NCBI RefSeq assembly: GCF_032362555.1
Contig: NC_083534.1
Coordinates: 4,020,001 to 4,084,000, forward strand
Source of the DNA: Amyelois transitella
Lineage: Eukaryota > Arthropoda > Insecta > Lepidoptera > Pyralidae
Length of the DNA: 64,000 nt
Direction: 5' to 3'
Shown here: in pieces, positions 59,401 through 64,000 of the stretch
How the letters are laid out: each line of letters opens with the position of its first letter
Numbering within the stretch: position 1 is the first letter of the stretch
The notes under the pieces: generated by a model
What the model was told of the DNA's origin: nothing
The model's input: only the letters and a program-made list of their open reading frames with translations
The model's database searches: none
Translations under genes and position numbers: made by a program

Positions 59401-62400
59401 CGAGTCGTATAATCTGAAAATAAAAAAAGAAAATCCTACTACCTAATAATATAAATGCGAAAGTTTGTGAGTATGTCAGGATGTCAGTACGGATGATTGT
59501 TACTCTTTCACGCAAAAAACTACTGAACCGATTACGATGAAATTTGGCATACCTATAGGTAGCTGAAGACCCACTATAACATATAGGCTACTTTTTATCC
59601 CGGAGTTCCCGCGGGATTGATAGGGTTTCCGTGCGGACGAAGTCGCGGGCGGCATCTAGTACCTACATACATATATACAAAAAAAAAATCGCGCATTTTT
59701 CCCGGAGGAGTAGGCAGAGACCACATCTTTCCACTTGCCACGATCTCTGCACACTATCTTCGCTTCATCCACATTCATAACTCTTTACCTGACGTATCCA
59801 TGCCTCGAACATGCCGCCACCAGGTTCCCCCCCTCGCCCGGCACGAAGGCCAGGTCGGTCACCCACACGGGCCTCCTCAGTTGAAGCCAGTCGTGTGACA
59901 AATTCTTCGCGGAGAAAATTGGTGTCTCATCGCCAATACGATAGACTTTCAGATCGTTTTCTTCGCCCCCTGTAGACATACATACATACATGTAATCACG
60001 TCGAAATACCTTGCGGGATAGACAGAGCCAACAGTCTTGAATTGACTGATAGGCCACGTTCAGCTATTTGTCTCAATGATAGAATTGAGATTCAAATAGT
60101 GACAGGTCGCTAGCCCATCGCCTAAAAGAAGAATCCCAAGTTTATAAGCCTACCCCTCGTGAAATCTTTGCTTGCGCGATTTAGGTTTTTCGCTGTTTTC
60201 GACTGACAGCGTCGCGTGTTAAATATAATTCAAACTTCGCGCCTTTATAGAATCATAGATTCATTCACTCACTTCATGTCGCTGCTCTGTCTACTCTGTG
60301 ACATTATCGAAGTGTACATGTGCTACTATTAAAAATAAAAACCCGTTTTAAATCGTCTTCCATCATTTCAAAGTTTATCATCGTGTGATTCTATTTATCT
60401 TATTTTTGTCACTTGTGGCGTATAGTATAGAGATCGTGGCAAGTGGAAAGAGCGTAGTCTCTGCCTACCCCTCCGGGAAAGAGGCGTGATTTAATGTATG
60501 TATGTATGTATGTGGCGTATAGATGTCGCCACAATGGTAACACATCCAGTTGCCTACCAGGACTAAAAGCCTGGAGGAGGAAGAAGACTCTCTTCTCCCC
60601 CCCCCCCTGGCTTCAGTCCCACCAGCAGTAGGTAGGTATAGTATGTAGGAGACCCTACCTGTAGCGAACATAGTTGGATCATCAGCGCACACCCTCATCC
60701 GATCAAGTTTACCAGTTTCTATGGTACACTCCTCTTTTCTGCTCCAAATCTTGACCACACCAGCGGATAATGCAGCTATGACCTTGAACAGGCATCGTCA
60801 TAATTATGACCTTTTTGTGTTGCTGCAACTCACACGTCTATATCCCTTGCGGGGTGGACAGAGCCAACAGTCTTGAGAAGACTGATAGGCCACGGTCAGC
60901 CGTTTGGCTCGATGATAGAATTGGGATTCAAATAGTGACAGGTTGCTAGCCTGTCACTAATCAAAAGAAGAATGACAAAATTATGACCCTATCCCTTAGT
61001 CGCCTTTTACGACATCCATAGGAAAGAGTGGTCCTATTCTTTTTTATTGGTGCCGAGAACCACACGGCATAACAACAATGCTGCAACTCACACCCTTATA
61101 AATTTGTTATTTTCTATGTACATTGTAAATTGTGTGTAGCAAATCAAATAAATGAATTATCACTACATAGTATAAAACAAAGTCGCTATTTTAGTCTGTT
61201 TGTCTGTATGCTTAAATCTTTAAAATTACGCAACGGATTTTGATGCGGTTTTTTGTAACAGGTAGAGTGATTCAAGAGGAAGGTTTTTATGTATAATTTT
61301 TTCCGAATTTTGCACCCGTGCGAAGCCGGGGCGGGTCGCTAGTTATCTATAAATTAGATAAATATCCAGGACCCAGGCCAATCAGAAAAAGTTCGTTTCT
61401 CAACATACCCTGGCCGGGATTCGAACCCGGGACCTCCGGTGTCACAGACAGGCGCACTACCGCTGCGCCACAGAGGCCGTCAAATATTTTGAATTTCAAC
61501 AATTCCAGTGCCCAACAGACTTGTAGCTATCACATTTTTAGTTTTTCCTGGCAGTTTAGTTAGAGCTCTATTTGAAATTTCCTGCTTAACAGTACATAAC
61601 TTGAGATCGTGGAGTACTTTTTTTTTATATTGTGATGAATGTTCTACATTCATTCATGTTTTTTAATGTAGACAATGTGCATTCGCCCACGATTTAGATT
61701 TAAGCGATCTGTGTTTGTATATTTTGTGGACGAAGCGAAAGAAGTATGCAGAGATCGTGGCAAGTGGAAAGAGGTAGTCTCTGCCTACCCCTCCGGGAAA
61801 GAGGCGTGATTTTATGTATGTATGTATGTATATTTGTATATTGACGTCCGATGACAATGCTGCAGTGTAGTTTGTTCCGCCGCTTCTTCTACACATGCGC
61901 TTTGGAAGCGGTAGTAGTTATAATTGGATTTAAGTGATGTGACGTCAATAAGTGATACCTTGTATCCAATTTTGAAAATAAATCTATTCTATTCTAATGA
62001 ATGAATGAAAGAATGAATGATTTACCTTCCGTTTACATCGGCCGAGGCCCACAAGATGTCCTGTGCCGAAGTCGGCCGTGTAAGTTTTTGTAACTGTCCT
62101 TCCCTCGGTGTTATAGATTTGGATCTGAAACATTATGCATTTTAGTTACATACATACATACATATGTATATATAATCACGTCTATATATGCCGTGCCGTG
62201 TGGTTCCCGGCACCAATACAAAAAAGAATAGGACCACTCCATCTCTTTCCCATGGATGTCGTAAAAGGCGACTAAGGGATAGGCTTACAAAGTTGGGATT
62301 CTTTTTTAGGCGATGGATGAGTTAGAAACCTGTCACTATTTGAATCTCAATTCTATCATTAAGCTAAATAGCTGAACGTGGCCATTAAGTCTTTTCAAGG

Positions 62401-63970
62401 CTGTTGGCTCTGTCTACCCCGCAAGGGATATAGACGTGACCATATATATGTACGTCTATATTACTTGCGGGGTAGACAGAGCCAACAGTAATTAAGTAAA
62501 TATAAAACAGTAGTTTAGTACAAAGGCGGGCTTATCCCTTAGTGGTATCCTTTTCAACCAACCTGACAATAATAAGTTTTAAACAGTTTTGAAGAGACTG
62601 ATAAGCCACATTTAGATGTTTGGCTTTATGATAGAATTAGATTAGTAACATAAGTAAAAACACACATCGTCGTTCACGGAATGGTCAGTAGAGCCTTCAA
62701 AAAAAGGAGGATATCTGTTGGGGGCAGAGATGAACAGCAAAGAAGACATGGGGGGTGCGGGCTGCGACCTTCTGGATGCTGAATCTCAGCCTAGTCAGAC
62801 ATTCAGCCAATTGACTCGCAAGTGTTAGAGAGACAAACCTCTTTAGAGTTTTAGAGGTTTTTCATCTAATTTCATGTTTGAATTGATTCTATTTTTTGAT
62901 AGATTTTGTTTTAACTTTCATATCATGTCTCCGCCTCTCATATTATATGTAACTTAAAATAAAATGTCTTTTATATTACCGAGTGCTCCGTTATTTAAAA
63001 TAAACCACTACTCTGCTAAATTAGTATGTCTCTAATCCAAACCTAGAGGTATACTAAAAGCAAGGCGCTGCGTGTCTTCGCTTCGCTGCTATTGGCTTAA
63101 TGTGTCATATTCTTTTCTATGATTGACAGTTGGTGTGTGATGTTAGTGATGTGGGTGAACTCCATTTTGTTGTAAGTACAATACAATAATGGCCTCTGTG
63201 GCGCAGCAGTACTACGCTTGTCTGTGACACCGGAGGTCCCGGGTTCGAATCCTGGTCAGGACATAATGAGAAAAGAACTTTTTCTGATTTGCCTGGGTTT
63301 TGGATGTTTATCTATATAAGTATTTATTATGACATATAGTATCGTTCAGTTAGTAACTAATACAAGTAATATAAGTCTCGAACTTACTTCTAGGCTAACT
63401 CAATCTGTGTAATTTGTCCCATATATATTAAAAAAAAAATTAAAATAATATCTCACCTCCTGATTAGCTCGCCCTAGTAGAATCTCTGTCTGATCAGCAT
63501 TCCCCCACTCCATACATGTAATGCTGTCATCTTTCTGCAGAGATTTTATGTCAACAAGATTTTCTATACATTTCTTATTGTTTTTAGAACTGTCCGTGTG
63601 GTATTTGACATCTGGAATAAACAATTATAAAAGAAATAATGTCATCATCATCTTTCTGGTGTTAGCGCTTTTTGCGCCCCTTTTTTAGTTTGGGGGAGCC
63701 GCTTTTGAATGTCATAGAGCAACACAAGATAGACTTTAGGAATTAAGTGGAATTTATTCAGCTATGTTGTTGCACCAAGTGATAGTGTTTTTATCCTTGT
63801 GATCTCTCACGATATCTATAAAAATTATCGGGGCAGTAGGGTATAGAAGGAATTGATTAAGGTAATTAATTAGAACTTGTGGACTTACGTTTAAAAGAAC
63901 CTATTTTACTTGCGACGAATATGTCGACCTCTTTGTCTTCTGTTAATAACATAGTTCTGTTGTAATTGTT
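56404..63970 (-). CDS. WDR74: WDR74 (Nsa1 family), 9 exons, about 407 aa
   Basis: Exons (minus, in order): 63970-63889 (first Met 63952-63950), 63611-63457, 62124-62026, 60782-60659, 59969-59789, 59413-59324, 58986-58788, 57397-57258, 56575-56404 (TAG). Phases chain throughout. From that Met: MLLTEDKEVDIFVASKIGSF, then CMEWGNADQTEILLGRANQE, AALSAGVVKIW, GGEENDLKVYRIGDETPIFS, AKNLSHDWLQLRRPVWVTDL, RRPVINVDFEMAA, GRGQLHLVDLRRGKP, SLDRHLRVHQFDTKELVCK. The C-terminus is Lys-rich (KTKKKREQRKKEKKAK), a likely nucleolar signal. Order and spacing match human WDR74 (385 aa), a WD40 protein of pre-60S ribosome assembly that works with the AAA-ATPase NVL. Six codons precede the Met in frame after an acceptor (63971-63973), so an upstream coding exon beyond the window is possible. 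The exon 4 acceptor (TTCAAG|GTC) is weak but is the only in-frame one. Confidence 0.92.
56940..57257 (-). repeat. Tandem array after WDR74 exon 8 donor, with junction copies
   Basis: Three units of about 97-105 bp follow the donor. On the plus strand each carries GTTGTAGAAACTCACG or a variant, followed by TAA.AGCA (starts near 56943, 57041, 57138), matching the true junction GTTGTAGAAACTCACCCGACAGC at 57243-57265 (both in parts). (TG)n/(TATG)n DNA fills the rest. Confidence 0.8.
57420..57915 (-). repeat. Three tandem (ATGT)n-tailed element starts
   Basis: A near-perfect 125-bp unit (GGTAATGCTGTGTAAAAAAA-type spacer plus the first 80 bp of the element) is repeated at about 57395, 57495 and 57620, and the last unit runs into the rest of the element to 57915. 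A GGTAATGCTG piece of the unit equals the acceptor side of WDR74 exon 8 (57391-57400). Confidence 0.8.
58080..58520. other. WDR74 intron 7, AT-rich part
   Basis: AT-rich DNA without a recognised element to about 58370, then a decayed reverse-type Helitron piece (TAACATATAGGCTACTTTTTAT, GTTCCCGCGGGATTGAT). Confidence 0.5.
59445..59660 (+). mobile_element. Helitron-like element, second subfamily
   Basis: Forward copy ending CGGACGAAGTCGCGGGCGGC-ATCTAGTA. It carries the same internal block as 17585-17785. Confidence 0.65.
60835..61072 (-). repeat. (ATGT)n-tailed short element, tail missing
   Basis: Reverse copy in WDR74 intron 3, complete at the hairpin end. Another reverse copy is at 59980-60160 in intron 4, starting 11 bp from the exon 5 acceptor. 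Confidence 0.75.
61160..61482. repeat. Helitron-like element joined to a SINE half
   Basis: 61160-61342 starts CACTACATAGTATAAAACAA and ends GGGGCGGGTCGCTAGT; copies are at 25580-25768 and 45975-46146. 61343-61482 is the head half of a reverse tRNA-derived SINE. Confidence 0.7.
62188..62453 (+). repeat. (ATGT)n-tailed short element, full length
   Basis: Forward copy inserted next to the tail of a reverse fragment (62145-62187), so the two tails and the hairpin end form a composite. Confidence 0.8.
62454..63189. other. WDR74 intron 2, remaining part
   Basis: Decayed repeat pieces (62454-62640), then DNA in which I recognise no element or exon. Confidence 0.5.
63190..63428 (+). repeat. tRNA-derived SINE, full length
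   Basis: Forward copy, ending about 30 bp from the WDR74 exon 2 donor (minus strand). Confidence 0.85.
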
Positions 63971-64000
63971 CTGCAAAATATTCACAAATAACCGCACATC

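Noticed and set aside
1-64000. CRISPR array, operons, ribosome binding sites or prophage
   Set aside because: The window is eukaryotic nuclear DNA. The regular repeats seen are minisatellites and transposons without unique spacers.

Overview
This is nuclear DNA from a lepidopteran (moth or butterfly), or a very close relative. It is AT-rich and intron-rich, and its introns are packed with short interspersed elements of lepidopteran type: tRNA-derived SINEs, elements with (ATGT)n tails, Helitron-like elements ending in CTAG, and 3' fragments of a LINE. All coding genes are ordinary conserved eukaryotic genes split by GT-AG introns. The exon models below were built by hand from splice sites, reading phase and protein family similarity.

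Layout. (1) 1-7070, minus: N-terminal part of PRPF3 (U4/U6 snRNP protein Prp3), 7 exons, running off the left edge. (2) 7902-21141, plus: complete PRPF4 (U4/U6 snRNP Prp4, SFM domain plus WD40), 14 exons, 536 aa, head-to-head with PRPF3 across an 831-bp shared promoter. (3) 22712-24151, plus: UDP-glucose 6-dehydrogenase (sgl/UGDH), an uninterrupted 479-aa reading frame with an apparent 3'-UTR intron. (4) 24.2-37.9 kb: AT-rich, mostly repeats, with one isolated exon-like segment on the minus strand (28827-28933). (5) 39502-50341, minus: dishevelled (DIX, PDZ and DEP domains), 8 exons, 623 aa. A 1.5-kb minisatellite starts right after its last recognised exon. (6) 51148-55469, plus: kinetochore protein Spc24, 5 exons, 164 aa, head-to-head with dishevelled, with a 1.26-kb foldback element in its last intron. 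(7) 56404-63970, minus: WDR74 (yeast Nsa1, 60S ribosome biogenesis), 9 exons, about 407 aa.

Functional grouping. Prp3 and Prp4 are direct partners in the U4/U6 particle and share one promoter region. UGDH supplies UDP-glucuronate for the heparan sulphate needed by Wnt signalling, and Dishevelled is the cytoplasmic Wnt transducer; the two genes are convergent neighbours.

Most unusual signal. In three genes (PRPF3, dishevelled, WDR74), and more weakly at a fourth site, a tandem array sits immediately downstream of a 5' splice site. Its units are copies of the exon-end/intron-start junction itself, so each array is a row of decoy donor sites. Other items of note are a shared 3' tail between the commonest short element and a LINE, the foldback element with a perfect 7-bp target duplication and six internal motif copies, a 0.5-kb local duplication, and an unclear dishevelled C-terminus. 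Coordinates of repeats are approximate to about 10 bp.
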